DNA of 64,000 bases, taken from contig NZ_JADLQQ010000008.1 of NCBI RefSeq assembly GCF_015477765.1, forward strand, positions 248,001 through 312,000. The letters run 5' to 3'. Shown piece after piece: positions 42,331-50,463 of the stretch (positions are counted from its first letter, which is position 1; each line of letters starts with the position of its first letter). This DNA is from Nocardia transvalensis. GTDB taxonomy: Bacteria; Actinomycetota; Actinomycetes; Mycobacteriales; Mycobacteriaceae. The notes below the pieces were generated by a model. That model was not told the origin of the DNA. It saw only the letters and a program-made list of their open reading frames with translations, and searched no databases. The translations under genes and the position numbers were made by a program.

Positions 42331-43350
42331 CTAGGAGGCGGGAGCCGAAGCGGGCGAGTCGACCTCGCCGTTCTTGCGGCGGGTCGCTCGCAGGCTGGTC
42401 AGCGTGACCACGATCAGCACCACGACGATCACGGCCAGCGAGGCCACCGTCGGGATCTCCGGGACACCGTCCCAGATCCCGTGGGCCCAGTGCAATGTCA
42501 GCTTCACGCCGATGAAGCCGAGGATCACCGCCAGCCCGTAGGACAGGTGGACCAGCCGCGACAGGGCGGCCTGCAGGACGAAATACAATGCGCGCAAACC
42601 GAGCAGTGCGAAGGCGTTGGTGGCGAAGACCAGATACGGATCGCCGGTGACGCCGTAGACCGCGGGCACCGAATCGACCGCGAACACCACATCGGTGGCC
42701 ATCACCGCCGTCACCACCAGCGCCAGCGGGGTCAGCGCGAGTCTGCCCGCCTCCCGCACGGTCATCCGGGTGCCGTGGTAGTCGTCGGTCACCGGCATCA
42801 CCCGGCGCATCAACCGCACCGACCGCATCGAGGAGACGTCGACCTCCTGATCGTGCCCGGTGACGGCGTCCCTCAGCAGTTTCGCCGCGGTGACCAGCAG
42901 GATCGCGCCGAACAGCAGGAAGGCCCAATCCAGCGAGGCCAGGGCGGCGGCGCCGAGCGCGATGAAGATGCCGCGCAGGACGAGCGCGCCGACGATCCCG
43001 AACAGTAGCACCCGCTGTGCCAGCGCCGTGGGCACCGCGAACGCGGCCAGCAGCAGCATGAACACGAACAGGTTGTCCACCGACAGCGACTTCTCGAGGA
43101 CATAGCCGGTGAAGAATTCGGTGGCCGGGGTGCCGCCGTAGGCCGCCCACACCACCAGGCCGAAGGCGATCGGCAACGCCAGATAGAACACCGTCCACCG
43201 GACCGCCTCGCGCATCGACACCTCGTGCGGGCGGCGGGTCACGGCGAAATCGAGAGCCAACAGCGCTAGCACGCCCACGATCGTGGCGGCCCACAGCCAA
43301 GGGGTACCGATGGTGTGTAGGACCGGCGGTGCGGACTGAAGCGTGGTCAT
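42331..43350 (-). CDS. TerC/Alx-family membrane protein
   Basis: A 339-residue membrane protein with about nine hydrophobic segments. It has the two acidic TerC motifs, EKSLSVDNLFVFML and DVVFAVDSVPAVY. TerC/Alx proteins are linked to manganese export and to metalation of exported enzymes. ATG 43350 is preceded by GAGGAG. A probable manganese riboswitch occupies its leader. The gene is convergent with ephD, 7 bp apart. Confidence 0.92.
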   Translation of the reverse strand: MTTLQSAPPVLHTIGTPWLWAATIVGVLALLALDFAVTRRPHEVSMREAVRWTVFYLALPIAFGLVVWAAYGGTPATEFFTGYVLEKSLSVDNLFVFMLLLAAFAVPTALAQRVLLFGIVGALVLRGIFIALGAAALASLDWAFLLFGAILLVTAAKLLRDAVTGHDQEVDVSSMRSVRLMRRVMPVTDDYHGTRMTVREAGRLALTPLALVVTAVMATDVVFAVDSVPAVYGVTGDPYLVFATNAFALLGLRALYFVLQAALSRLVHLSYGLAVILGFIGVKLTLHWAHGIWDGVPEIPTVASLAVIVVVLIVVTLTSLRATRRKNGEVDSPASAPAS

Positions 43351-43356
43351 AGGGCT

Positions 43357-43382
43357 CCTCGGGTACGGCAGAACACCCGAGG
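43357..43382 (-). promoter_or_regulatory. Ribosome-site sequestering hairpin in the terC leader
   Basis: On the transcript CCTCGGGT (plus 43375-43382) can pair with ACCCGAGG (plus 43357-43364). The second arm runs into the GAGGAG ribosome site of terC. This is a plausible off state that metal binding by the upstream aptamer could prevent. Confidence 0.5.
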
Positions 43383-43476
43383 TCTCCTTCGCCCGATGTC
43401 GGGCGGCCACCCGGGGATTCCGACGGCGGAATCCGTACTGACCGGCATGGCACTTGGGAAGTACTCCCCTCGTTGT
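43365..43476 (-). ncRNA. Probable yybP-ykoY manganese riboswitch
   Basis: The minus strand has AACAACGAGGGGAGTACTTCC, matching the GGGGAGUA loop of the class, then two GC-rich helices (one being CCGGGTGGCCGCCCGACATCGGG), then GAAGGAGACCTCGGG, close to the second conserved purine-rich loop. Position directly before a TerC/Alx gene is the most common context of this riboswitch. The call is made by eye. Confidence 0.65.
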
Positions 43477-43525
43477 TCAGGATAGCGAACCTTTTGCCCG
43501 ATCACCAATCGGCCCCGCCGCCTTG

Positions 43526-43545
43526 ACCTAAAGGATACTTCAGGT
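43526..43545 (+). promoter_or_regulatory. SoxR/MerR-type operator
   Basis: ACCTAAAGGATACTTCAGGT has 16 of 20 positions symmetric and fits the SoxR pattern CCT-x-AAG-xxxx-CTT-x-AGG. It overlaps TTGACC (43523-43528), a -35 box, as in MerR-family promoters. It lies 47 bp before a quinone oxidoreductase gene, a usual SoxR target in actinomycetes. Confidence 0.6.
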
Positions 43546-43591
43546 TGGAGGCTGGTGTGCGTATCCGATGACGGAAGGGATGTGACCGGGA

Positions 43592-44584
43592 ATGCGTGCA
43601 GCAGAAGTGAAAGCGTTCGGCGGGCCGGAGGTGCTGGTGACCGTGGAGGTGCCGGACCCGGTGGCGGGGCCGGGTGAGGTCGTGGTCGACGTGGCGGCCG
43701 CCGATGTGATGTTCCTCGATACCCGGCTGCGCAGCGGGTGGGGTCTCGACTTCTTCCCGGTCCAGCCGCCCTACATTCCGGGCGGTGCGGTGGCCGGGGT
43801 GGTGTCGGCGGTCGGTGCGGGTGTCGATCCGGCTTGGGTCGGCAAGCGGGTGGCGACCACGACGGCGGCCAGCGGCATCGGGAGCGGACTGCCCATCGGC
43901 GGCTACGCGCAGCGGGCGCCGGCACAGGCGGACGGGTTGGCCGAGCTACCGGAGGGCCTGGACTTCGTGCACGCGGCGGCGCTGGTGCACGACGGGCGCA
44001 CGGCGCTCGCGGTCGCCGAGCGGGCGGAATTGCGGGCGGGGCAGCGGGTCCTGATCACCGCCGCGAGCGGGGGCCTGGGCACGCTGCTGATTCAGCTCGC
44101 TCGCGCCGCCGGGGCGCAGGTGATCGCGGCGGCGCGCGGCGAGGCTAAACTCGCGCTGGCGCGGCGGCTCGGTGCCGCGGTGGTCGACTACGACGAACCC
44201 GGCTGGGCGGACCTGGTTCTGGAGCTGGCCGGTGGGGAGGGCGTCGACGTGGTCCTCGACGGCGCCGGTGGCCGGATCGGGCAGGATGGGCTGGGGGCGG
44301 TGGCGTCCGGCGGCCGGTTCATCGCTTACGGCAACGCCGCAGGCGGATTCGCCGAACTCGACGCCGAAAGCGCTGCGGCGCAGGGCCTTACCGTGATCAC
44401 CCTGATGGACCTCACCACAGATGAGACCGACTGGGGCGAATTCGGCAGGCAGGCCCTGCTGCGCGCAGCGGCCGGAGATCTGGAAGTCGTCGTGGGACAG
44501 ACCTTTCCGCTCGATCGTGCGGCCGACGCCCACGCCGCCATCGAGGCCCGCACCGCCGTGGGCCGCACGATCCTGACGATGTGA
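43592..44584 (+). CDS. Zinc-independent NADPH:quinone oxidoreductase (MDR family)
   Basis: A 330-residue medium-chain dehydrogenase/reductase. The N-terminal GroES-like domain begins MRAAEVKAFGGPEVL and has no zinc-binding cysteines. The NADPH site AASGGLGTLLIQLA (about 154-167) marks the quinone oxidoreductase branch. Such enzymes reduce quinones or activated alkenes. A SoxR-like box upstream suggests induction by redox-active compounds. Confidence 0.9.
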   Translation: MRAAEVKAFGGPEVLVTVEVPDPVAGPGEVVVDVAAADVMFLDTRLRSGWGLDFFPVQPPYIPGGAVAGVVSAVGAGVDPAWVGKRVATTTAASGIGSGLPIGGYAQRAPAQADGLAELPEGLDFVHAAALVHDGRTALAVAERAELRAGQRVLITAASGGLGTLLIQLARAAGAQVIAAARGEAKLALARRLGAAVVDYDEPGWADLVLELAGGEGVDVVLDGAGGRIGQDGLGAVASGGRFIAYGNAAGGFAELDAESAAAQGLTVITLMDLTTDETDWGEFGRQALLRAAAGDLEVVVGQTFPLDRAADAHAAIEARTAVGRTILTM

Positions 44585-44593
44585 GGCCCGCCT

Positions 44594-44617
44594 GCGGCCC
44601 GGCTCGGTCCGGGCCGC
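44594..44617. terminator. Bidirectional hairpin terminator
   Basis: GCGGCCCGG (44594-44602) and CCGGGCCGC (44609-44617) with loop CTCGGT, between convergent genes. Confidence 0.75.
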
Positions 44618-44623
44618 ACCCGC

Positions 44624-45058
44624 CTACGCGTCGCGCGGGCTCAGCACCACCACGGCGATCGTCCGATCGGTCATCTTCTGATACTGCGCGTACCGGCCGT
44701 GATTCGCCTTGTCCGCCAGCGCCCATCGGCGCGCGTAGTCCGGATCGTCGCGATAGGTCGCCCGCGCCGTCACCGGGGTCCGCCGCCGCCCCACCTGAAT
44801 CTCGCACTCCGGCTTCGCTTTCACATTCGCCAGCCACCCCGGCGGCCGCGGCGACCCGCCATTGGACGCCACCACCACATAATCCGCCCCATCCCGCGCA
44901 TACGTCAGCGCATTGACCCGCGCCAGCCCCGTCCTGCGCCCCACCGTCCGCAACAACAGGGTCGGATTCCCCATCAACAGCCGATGCCCCACCAACCCAT
45001 CCGACTTCTCATACACCCACTGATGCACCCGCAGAACGTTCCTGAACAAATCCGCCAT
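44624..45058 (-). CDS. Deazaflavin (F420)-dependent nitroreductase-family protein
   Basis: A 144-residue split-barrel protein of the Ddn family. Cues are LLLRTVGRRTGLARVNALTYARDGADYVVVASNGGSPRPPGW, the F420-binding stretch, and NVKAKPECEIQVG. Ddn proteins use F420H2 to reduce quinones or nitro compounds. GGAGG lies 6 nt before the ATG. The role here is unknown; the F420-type LLM protein at 31 kb is a functional parallel. Confidence 0.9.
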   Translation of the reverse strand: MADLFRNVLRVHQWVYEKSDGLVGHRLLMGNPTLLLRTVGRRTGLARVNALTYARDGADYVVVASNGGSPRPPGWLANVKAKPECEIQVGRRRTPVTARATYRDDPDYARRWALADKANHGRYAQYQKMTDRTIAVVVLSPRDA

Positions 45059-45186
45059 CCCGTTCCTCCCTATCCGTCCCCTTCGATCCCCCGGCGACAC
45101 ACTATCGACCACCGCGGGTCCGAGTAGGCGAGCACGGCCCCGACCCGGTAGCATCGCCCACGCCTGCAGATATCCACTGCGGCCGG

Positions 45187-45263
45187 GGGGCGGTAGCTCA
45201 GTCGGTTAGAGCCGCGGACTCATAATCCGTTGGTCGCGGGTTCGAGCCCCGCCCGCCCCACCA
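45187..45263 (+). tRNA. tRNA-Met (anticodon CAT)
   Basis: Full cloverleaf: acceptor GGGGCGG with CCGCCCC, D arm GCTC/GAGC, anticodon stem GCGGA/TCCGT around CTCATAA, T arm GCGGG-TTCGAGC-CCCGC, discriminator A at 45260 and encoded CCA at 45261-45263. The CAT anticodon could also be tRNA-Ile2 if the first base is modified; the loop resembles elongator Met. Its 3' end is the attachment site of the island that follows. Confidence 0.93.
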
Positions 45264-45536
45264 AGTGTCCTTGACCTCGACGAATGCGGCGAGTGTACAG
45301 CGGGTCGCAGCCATCGCTCTAGATCGCGCGAGTCGACTCGGGTGTATTCGTAACTCGGCCGCATCACCGCATCATCGGTTGTCGCACCGACAAATTCACC
45401 GTTACGGGCAGCGGCCACCCAGAGGCCAGGGACGTGGTGTCCCAATCCCACGGAGATTCATCCCCGCACGCCACCGTCGCGCATTTGCTTCACGATCGTC
45501 TGAACGAACCTTGGACTCTGAAACGCCTCGAAGGCG

Positions 45537-45980
45537 TCAGTCCGGGGGCGTGTCGATGAGCAGGCGAATACCGTCGATCAGCGCCTGCGCCTGCCAATCG
45601 GGCCAGTCCGCGATTCGGTCCGCGAGGTGCCGGGTCAGTGCGTCGCGGAGCCCGGTGACTGCGGCGCGACCCTTGGGCGTCAATGCGAGCAGGGTCGCCC
45701 GACCGTCGCTGGGGTCGGGACTGCGCTCGATCAGGCCCGCGGCTTCGAGTCGGTCGGCATAGCGACTTGCGCCGGATCGGTCGATACCGACCTCGTCGGC
45801 AAGCCGCGCCGCCGATTGCGGTCCGAGCCGAGCCAGCCCACTCAGCACCGGGTAGGTCTGGCGATCGACACCCGTCGGCGCCGAATCGAGGACCGCGTCG
45901 TAGAGCGCGCTCCGGTTGCGCCGCAGCAACAGCTGTCCCAGCGCTTGTTCCAGGTCACGTGCCAGTGCCGCATCCGCCAT
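45537..45980 (-). CDS. MarR-family transcriptional regulator
   Basis: A 147-residue winged-helix regulator with the MarR order: helices to about 45, DNA-binding helix SAARLADEVGIDRSGASRYADRLEAAGLIERS, wing DPSDGRATLLALTPKG, and a dimerising C-terminal helix. It is divergent from the 32-codon frame and MFS gene, with two near-identical palindromes between. The pair looks like a drug-responsive efflux unit. No ribosome site is seen; the start may lie a little upstream. Confidence 0.88.
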   Translation of the reverse strand: MADAALARDLEQALGQLLLRRNRSALYDAVLDSAPTGVDRQTYPVLSGLARLGPQSAARLADEVGIDRSGASRYADRLEAAGLIERSPDPSDGRATLLALTPKGRAAVTGLRDALTRHLADRIADWPDWQAQALIDGIRLLIDTPPD

Positions 45981-45992
45981 TCGCCAATGATA

Positions 45993-46045
45993 CGTGCGAA
46001 TCGCACGCAATGACTGTAGCGTACGAAATGCGTGCAAGTCGCACG
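45993..46045. promoter_or_regulatory. Twin MarR operators
   Basis: CGTGCGAATCGCACG (45993-46007) and CGTGCAAGTCGCACG (46031-46045) differ at two positions and are centred 38 bp apart. They lie between the MarR gene and the divergent transport unit, so one protein could repress both. Confidence 0.7.
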
Positions 46046-46065
46046 CACTTACCTAAGGAGATCTC

Positions 46066-46164
46066 ATGGACATCGGTCACGTGCTGACCCCACGCATCAT
46101 CGGTCAGCCGGACGACGATCTTGCGACGCTGATCGGCACGCTGCGGACCGGCGGGGCACGGTGA
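46066..46164 (+). CDS. 32-codon leader frame before the MFS gene
   Basis: ATG 46066 follows AAGGAG at ideal spacing. The product is MDIGHVLTPRIIGQPDDDLA and 12 more residues. Its TGA overlaps the MFS start (TGATG), so it would couple translation. It could be a regulatory leader, or the fused ends of a gene lost by in-frame deletion. Confidence 0.5.
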   Translation: MDIGHVLTPRIIGQPDDDLATLIGTLRTGGAR

Positions 46165-47585
46165 TGACCGAGAGGCGTCGCAGCGCGCTGATCGGGCCGG
46201 TGCTGGTGCTGGCCACGCTGGTCGCCAGCATCATCAGCTCGTTCGGTGCTCCGCTCATCCCCACTGTTGCTCGCGATTTTCATGAGTCGCTGAGCACGGC
46301 GCAGTGGTCGCTGACGGTGGCGCTGCTCGTCGGCGCGGTGAGTTCCCCGGTCCTGGGCCGGCTCGGCGACGGCCCGCGACGGCGAGTGACGTTGCTCGGC
46401 GGCTTGGCCGTGGTCACGGCGGGCGGTGTCGTTGCTGCGCTGGCAGGCGGCTTGGCGATATTGCTCGTCGGCCGCGGACTACAAGGCGTCGGGCTCGGGC
46501 TGGTGCCGTTGGCGATGGCCACCGCTCGCGACGAACTGCCTCAGGCCGAGGTGGCGCCGATGATCGCGCTGTTGTCGGTATCGGCGGGGGCCGGCCTCGG
46601 CGCCGGTTACCCGATCAGCGGATTGCTCGCCGAGGCGTGGGGATTGGCGGGTGCGTACTGGTTCGGCGCGATCGTGTCCGGCTTCGCGTTGATCGGTGTC
46701 GCCGCAGTCGTACCGTCGAGCGCGGGGCGTGGCGCCCCTGACCGGCTCGACTGGGTCGGGGCGGTACTGCTCGCACTGGCGCTGGTCACCGCACTGGTGG
46801 CAGTGGCAGAGGGGACAGAGTGGGGCTGGGGTTCGCCAGCGATCATCGGTCTATTGGCCGCCGGGGTAGTGCTCTTCGCGGTGTGGGCCGTGCAGCAGCT
46901 GCGCGCCGAGAACCCGTTGGTTCAGCTGCGTCTGCTGCGCCATCCATCCGTGTTTTCCGCCGATGCCTGCGCCATGGTGCTCGGTGTCGCGATGTACATG
47001 GTGCTTTCGGGGGTGACGGAGTTCGTGCAATCCCCACGCTCGGGTGGATTCGGGTTCTCCGCATCGGCCGTCGTGGCCGGCCTTGTCCTAGTTCCCCTGT
47101 CCTTCTTCATGCTGAGCAGCTCCCGCACCCTGCCAACCTTGGTGACACGCGTAGGGATCCGGGCGGTGCTGACGCTGGGCTGCCTCGTGGCCGCGCTGGG
47201 CTGCGGATTCTTCGCCGTCTTCCATGGCGCCCTATGGCAGGCCTTCGTCATGTCGGGTGTCCTGGGAGTGGGACTGGGCACCACCTTCGCCGCGATTCCC
47301 GGTTTGATCGTGCAGGCGATCCCTGCCCGGGAGACAGGTAGCGCCTTGGGCTTCTACCAGGTGGTCCGCTTCACCGGCTTTTCCATGGGCAGCGCGCTCA
47401 CCGCCACCATCCTGGCCGCTCGAGTCAGCGGCAACGGCCAACCAACGGTGGGCGGCTACACCATGGTGCTGTGGATCTCCGCCGGCATCTGTGTCATCGC
47501 CGCCGCCCTTGCCTGGTTCCTGCCCGCCCGATCCACCCGGCCCATCACGCCCGCGGAGCGCCTGCCCGCCGACGAGACGACGTGA
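46164..47585 (+). CDS. MFS transporter (drug efflux type)
   Basis: A 473-residue transporter with about 14 membrane segments. The loop 2-3 motif is present as GRLGDGPRRRVTLLGG, and the segment 5 region reads SAGAGLGAGYPISGLLAE, like the drug-proton antiporter motif C (G-x-x-x-G-P-x-x-G). Two-component size and segment number fit the DHA2 group. Being next to a MarR gene suggests efflux of a toxic compound. The third-position GC is slightly lower than in flanking core genes. Confidence 0.9.
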   Translation: MTERRRSALIGPVLVLATLVASIISSFGAPLIPTVARDFHESLSTAQWSLTVALLVGAVSSPVLGRLGDGPRRRVTLLGGLAVVTAGGVVAALAGGLAILLVGRGLQGVGLGLVPLAMATARDELPQAEVAPMIALLSVSAGAGLGAGYPISGLLAEAWGLAGAYWFGAIVSGFALIGVAAVVPSSAGRGAPDRLDWVGAVLLALALVTALVAVAEGTEWGWGSPAIIGLLAAGVVLFAVWAVQQLRAENPLVQLRLLRHPSVFSADACAMVLGVAMYMVLSGVTEFVQSPRSGGFGFSASAVVAGLVLVPLSFFMLSSSRTLPTLVTRVGIRAVLTLGCLVAALGCGFFAVFHGALWQAFVMSGVLGVGLGTTFAAIPGLIVQAIPARETGSALGFYQVVRFTGFSMGSALTATILAARVSGNGQPTVGGYTMVLWISAGICVIAAALAWFLPARSTRPITPAERLPADETT

Positions 47586-47656
47586 AGTGTTGTCCACCTG
47601 CGAGCGGTCGTCAACCTGCCTATTGGCGACACGCTCCGCGGCGCGGGCGCAGAGCC

Positions 47657-48514
47657 ATGCGAACCGGGCCGTGGCGCATTTTCCGCGACGCGCGCCGCCG
47701 AGCCGACCGCGGCCCATACCGAGAGAAGGCCGCCGGCGCCGATCGCGGCCGCATCCGGGCCGCGATCCAGTTCCTCGACTGGCTCGAAACCCTCGACACC
47801 CCGTTGAATGCCGTCTCCCAGCACCACATCGACGCCTGGTTCGACACCCACCGCACCAAGCACCAAACACTGGTCGCCTTTCTGCGCTGGCTCCGCGATC
47901 GCCATCTAGTCGCCGATATCGAAATCCCCACCACCGATCACGGCCTGCCGCAACACTTTCAAACTCGAGACCAGCATCAGCAACAGCTCCGCCGATGTCT
48001 GACAGACCCGACCCTGCCTCTCGAGGTCCGCGTCGTCGGCGCCCTCGTCCGGCTCTACGCCGTCCCCCTCACCCAGCTCGTGGAACTCACCATCGACCAG
48101 TTCCACCGCACCGACACCAGCGCCCACCTCATCCTCGACCGACACCGAACCCTGTTGCCGCCCTCCTTGGCCCAGCTCGTGGACGACCTGGCCCTCCGCC
48201 CGGGCGCCGACTCGCTGACCCGCGGTACCGCAGGCATCAGCCCGCGCTATTTGTTGCCCGGCCGCCCGCCGTCACGGCCGCGCAACCCGTACGGACTGGC
48301 CAATCTGATGCGCCGCCACGGCCTTCCGCTGCGAGTTGCCCGCAACACCGCCATGATCACCGCCATGGCCGACCTACCGGCTACCGTCGCGGCCGACATC
48401 CTGGGCATCGCTCCCAACACCGCCGCCAAATGGGCACGCTACGCACAAACCGACTGGGCCCACTACCTCAGCCACCACGAGCAACCAAGTGCAAACTCCG
48501 CGAACTGCCCGTGA
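47657..48514 (+). CDS. Degenerate tyrosine-recombinase-like (integrase) protein
   Basis: About 285 residues from ATG 47657; the frame is open further upstream into the MFS gene. The N-terminal half looks like the SAM-like core-binding domain (AIQFLDWLETLDTPLNAVSQHHIDAWF, TLVAFLRWLRDR). The C-terminal half has the helical order of the catalytic domain, ending in DILGIAPNTAAKWARYAQTDW, but the HxxR and RxxE-type catalytic signatures are not clear. It is a likely remnant or divergent copy of the island's integrase. Confidence 0.6.
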   Translation: MRTGPWRIFRDARRRADRGPYREKAAGADRGRIRAAIQFLDWLETLDTPLNAVSQHHIDAWFDTHRTKHQTLVAFLRWLRDRHLVADIEIPTTDHGLPQHFQTRDQHQQQLRRCLTDPTLPLEVRVVGALVRLYAVPLTQLVELTIDQFHRTDTSAHLILDRHRTLLPPSLAQLVDDLALRPGADSLTRGTAGISPRYLLPGRPPSRPRNPYGLANLMRRHGLPLRVARNTAMITAMADLPATVAADILGIAPNTAAKWARYAQTDWAHYLSHHEQPSANSANCP

Positions 48515-48767
48515 ACAGCGGAAATACGCATTCGGAGCGCGAACCGGATTCGCCGCCCGCAGGTGACACTGTCCGGTCATGGCTCCCCTTTATGTCAAGA
48601 CGTCGATGTGGGTATCCGGGAAGGCTTGAGGTAAACGCTGTCGTGTCACAGCAGAAGTGCCGCCTGTGTGGCCCGTGGAGCCCCGAACGTGGTTCGGGGC
48701 ATAGGGGGGGTATAGGTTGCCGTTCAAGATCGCTGTGCGGGCATACGGGGGGCGGTATCGGGCTAGT
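48515..48767. other. Gap inside the island
   Basis: 253 nt with no frame that resembles a gene. A run of seven G lies near 48705. Nothing else is recognised. Confidence 0.35.
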
Positions 48768-49007
48768 ATGACGCGCGTGTGGTTCAAAAAGTACGTGATC
48801 GTGTTCGGGGTGCTGTTGGTGTTGTCCTGCGGGTTGTGGGTGTTCGGTAAGTGGGTGGAGAACCCCGCCTTGTTCGACTTCTCGGACTGTTCGGGGGCCT
48901 ACTGTCCGCCGGAGGTGTACCAGTCGATTGCCGCGCAACCGACCGTGACGACGGGGCCGGATGGGCGGGATTACTTTACGGCTGAATCGGTTTCGTGTTG
49001 TCGATGA
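48768..49007 (+). CDS. Small single-span membrane protein (79 aa)
   Basis: Residues about 7-27 (KYVIVFGVLLVLSCGLWVFG) form one membrane segment, followed by an outer part with five cysteines (SDCSGAYC, ESVSCC). No family is recognised. It lies inside the island, and it may itself be a truncated gene, since its end is abrupt (SVSCCR). Confidence 0.5.
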   Translation: MTRVWFKKYVIVFGVLLVLSCGLWVFGKWVENPALFDFSDCSGAYCPPEVYQSIAAQPTVTTGPDGRDYFTAESVSCCR

Positions 49008-49390
49008 TCTGCGGTTTCCTCCATGCTGGACAGACCTGTTCCGTTGCACATTACGCAACCGAGAGGCCACCAGCCATGGACAACGAATTCGTCGAGATCT
49101 GTGGACGCCTGGGCACCCCAGGGACTCCTGCCCTCTGTTGTGGGCCTTCGGCGTTCCGGGGCGATTTCGTTTGAAACCCGTCCGAAAAACCGCTCCCTAG
49201 AGGCTGGCGTACTCGGGTGCTGTCGCCCGCACCTTCCCCAACACCCTTCATTGATCGGCGGTTTCGTCGGCGGGACCGGCTCGGCACCGACACGGCCACC
49301 GGCGACCCACTCCCTCGGAGAGGGCAGATTGACCGTCAGCGAATACCGCACGAATCGAAAACATGCCCTCCACCAGTACGAAACGTCGCC

Positions 49391-49581
49391 GCGGCGTTCT
49401 CGTGCCACCTCGACCATCGTCGGCGCGGCATCGATTCCTGTAAGGCGTTGTGCGCCGGGAGTTTTGCGGCCAGCAGTCGAAGCGACAGACCGGTACCACA
49501 GCCGACATCGAGAATCCGCGCCGGGTTCGGGCAAGCCTGCAATGCGTGCGCGATCGTCCGATCTGCGATGGCCTGGTGCAT
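49391..49581 (-). pseudogene. Broken class I SAM-dependent methyltransferase
   Basis: From ATG 49581 one frame gives MHQAIADRTIAHALQACPNP then ARILDVGCGTGLSLRLLAAKLP, the glycine-rich SAM-binding motif. The sequence then continues in another frame with RLTGIDAAPTMVEVARERRG, the acidic strand after it. A frameshift near 49450 and no recognisable continuation mark it as a pseudogene. Confidence 0.7.
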
Positions 49582-49618
49582 CCGGCCACGGCCACCTCAT
49601 CGCCGCCCAGCGTCCTCA

Positions 49619-49789
49619 CTAACCGTAGAGGCGGATGAAGTCCTGGGTCGGGTCGACGGCGGGCACCGTATAGTTTGCCGAGCTCCCGTCGACATCGGTT
49701 TCCTCGACATAGCGGGCGGGTTCGGCGGGCAGGCGGCGCCAGCGGGCGCGCGGATCATCGACCTGCTCTGGGTGACTGGTCGCCGACAT
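49619..49789 (-). CDS. Small protein (56 aa) near the island end
   Basis: ATG 49789 follows AGGGGG at 5 nt spacing. The product begins MSATSHPEQVDDPRARWRRL and ends TVPAVDPTQDFIRLYG. It is hydrophilic and acidic with an aromatic C-terminus. The intact frame amid decayed neighbours suggests it is under selection. Function unknown. Confidence 0.65.
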   Translation of the reverse strand: MSATSHPEQVDDPRARWRRLPAEPARYVEETDVDGSSANYTVPAVDPTQDFIRLYG

Positions 49790-49950
49790 GATGTCCCCCT
49801 TCCAGACGTGTCACCACATGCTACCCGGCGCATCAGGCCAGGCGAGACATGCGTTGCGGGAAAGGCCAAGCCGGGCTGGAGGTTCCAGAATGTCGATATC
49901 GGGCCGAAGCGAAATGAGTCGCAGCTCAGAACAGTGTTCTCACGCGTTGT

Positions 49951-49992
49951 ACTCATAATCCGTTGGTCGCGGGTTCGAGCCCCGCCCGCCCC
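49951..49992 (+). repeat. Island right end: 42-bp copy of the tRNA-Met 3' part
   Basis: Identical to 45218-45259 from the anticodon loop to the end of the acceptor stem. The next bases differ (no CCA), and there is no 5' half, so this is an attachment-site remnant and not a second tRNA. Confidence 0.85.
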
Positions 49993-50073
49993 CACACCGC
50001 AGTGCCGTCAGGGGCGCGGGCTGGCTGTCACGCGGTGGGCCTTTCCGTCGGTGACTGCTCCTAGCATTGCGGG

Positions 50074-50439
50074 ATGACTTCTGCCCAGCGTCTGCATACC
50101 GTTCCGTCGCGGTTCGTGGTGGAGCACCTGCCGAACTCGACATTTCCCGAGGATGACGAGTGGATCGCGCTGGTGCGGGCGCCGGAGGGACTGACCGTGG
50201 TGCGGGAGGCGCCGCCGTGGGAGGACGGGCAGCGGTGGGTGGGGTTCTACGGTGGGGCGGACGCCTATGGACTGGAGGCCGTGGGGAGGCTGGCCGCGGT
50301 GGTGGGGCCGTTGGCGGAGGCGGGGATCGCGGTGTTCGTGGCCTCCACGTATCACGCGGATCTGGTGCTGGTGCCGGAGCAGCGGCTGCAGGAGGCGTCC
50401 GACGTGCTGACCGAGGCCGGGCACCGCATCGCGGGGTAG
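50074..50439 (+). CDS. ACT-domain protein
   Basis: A 121-residue protein with two ACT-like halves, the second (GLEAVGRLAAVVGPLAEAGIAVFVASTYHADLVLVPEQRLQEASDVL) very typical. Related small proteins are thought to bind amino acids, but no specific ligand is known. It is the first core gene after the island and is convergent with fadD15. Confidence 0.82.
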   Translation: MTSAQRLHTVPSRFVVEHLPNSTFPEDDEWIALVRAPEGLTVVREAPPWEDGQRWVGFYGGADAYGLEAVGRLAAVVGPLAEAGIAVFVASTYHADLVLVPEQRLQEASDVLTEAGHRIAG

Positions 50440-50463
50440 TGCCCGCCGCCGTCGAAGGGCGAA

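Larger units (their letters stand above)
45218..49992. mobile_element. tRNA-Met-borne genomic island (about 4.7 kb)
   Basis: A 42-bp exact direct repeat, the 3' part of the tRNA gene (45218-45259), recurs at 49951-49992 without the 5' half of a tRNA. That is the footprint of integrase-mediated insertion at a tRNA. Between the copies lie a MarR/MFS pair, a tyrosine-recombinase-like gene, a small membrane protein, a broken methyltransferase and a 56-aa protein. Several parts look decayed, so the island is probably no longer mobile. Confidence 0.8.

Noticed and set aside
47491..48771. 426-codon frame overlapping the integrase-like gene
   Set aside because: Pro/Arg-rich out-of-frame translation; the other frame shows recombinase-like helices.
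49951..49992. Second tRNA-Met gene
   Set aside because: Only the 3' part is present; it is the attachment-site copy.
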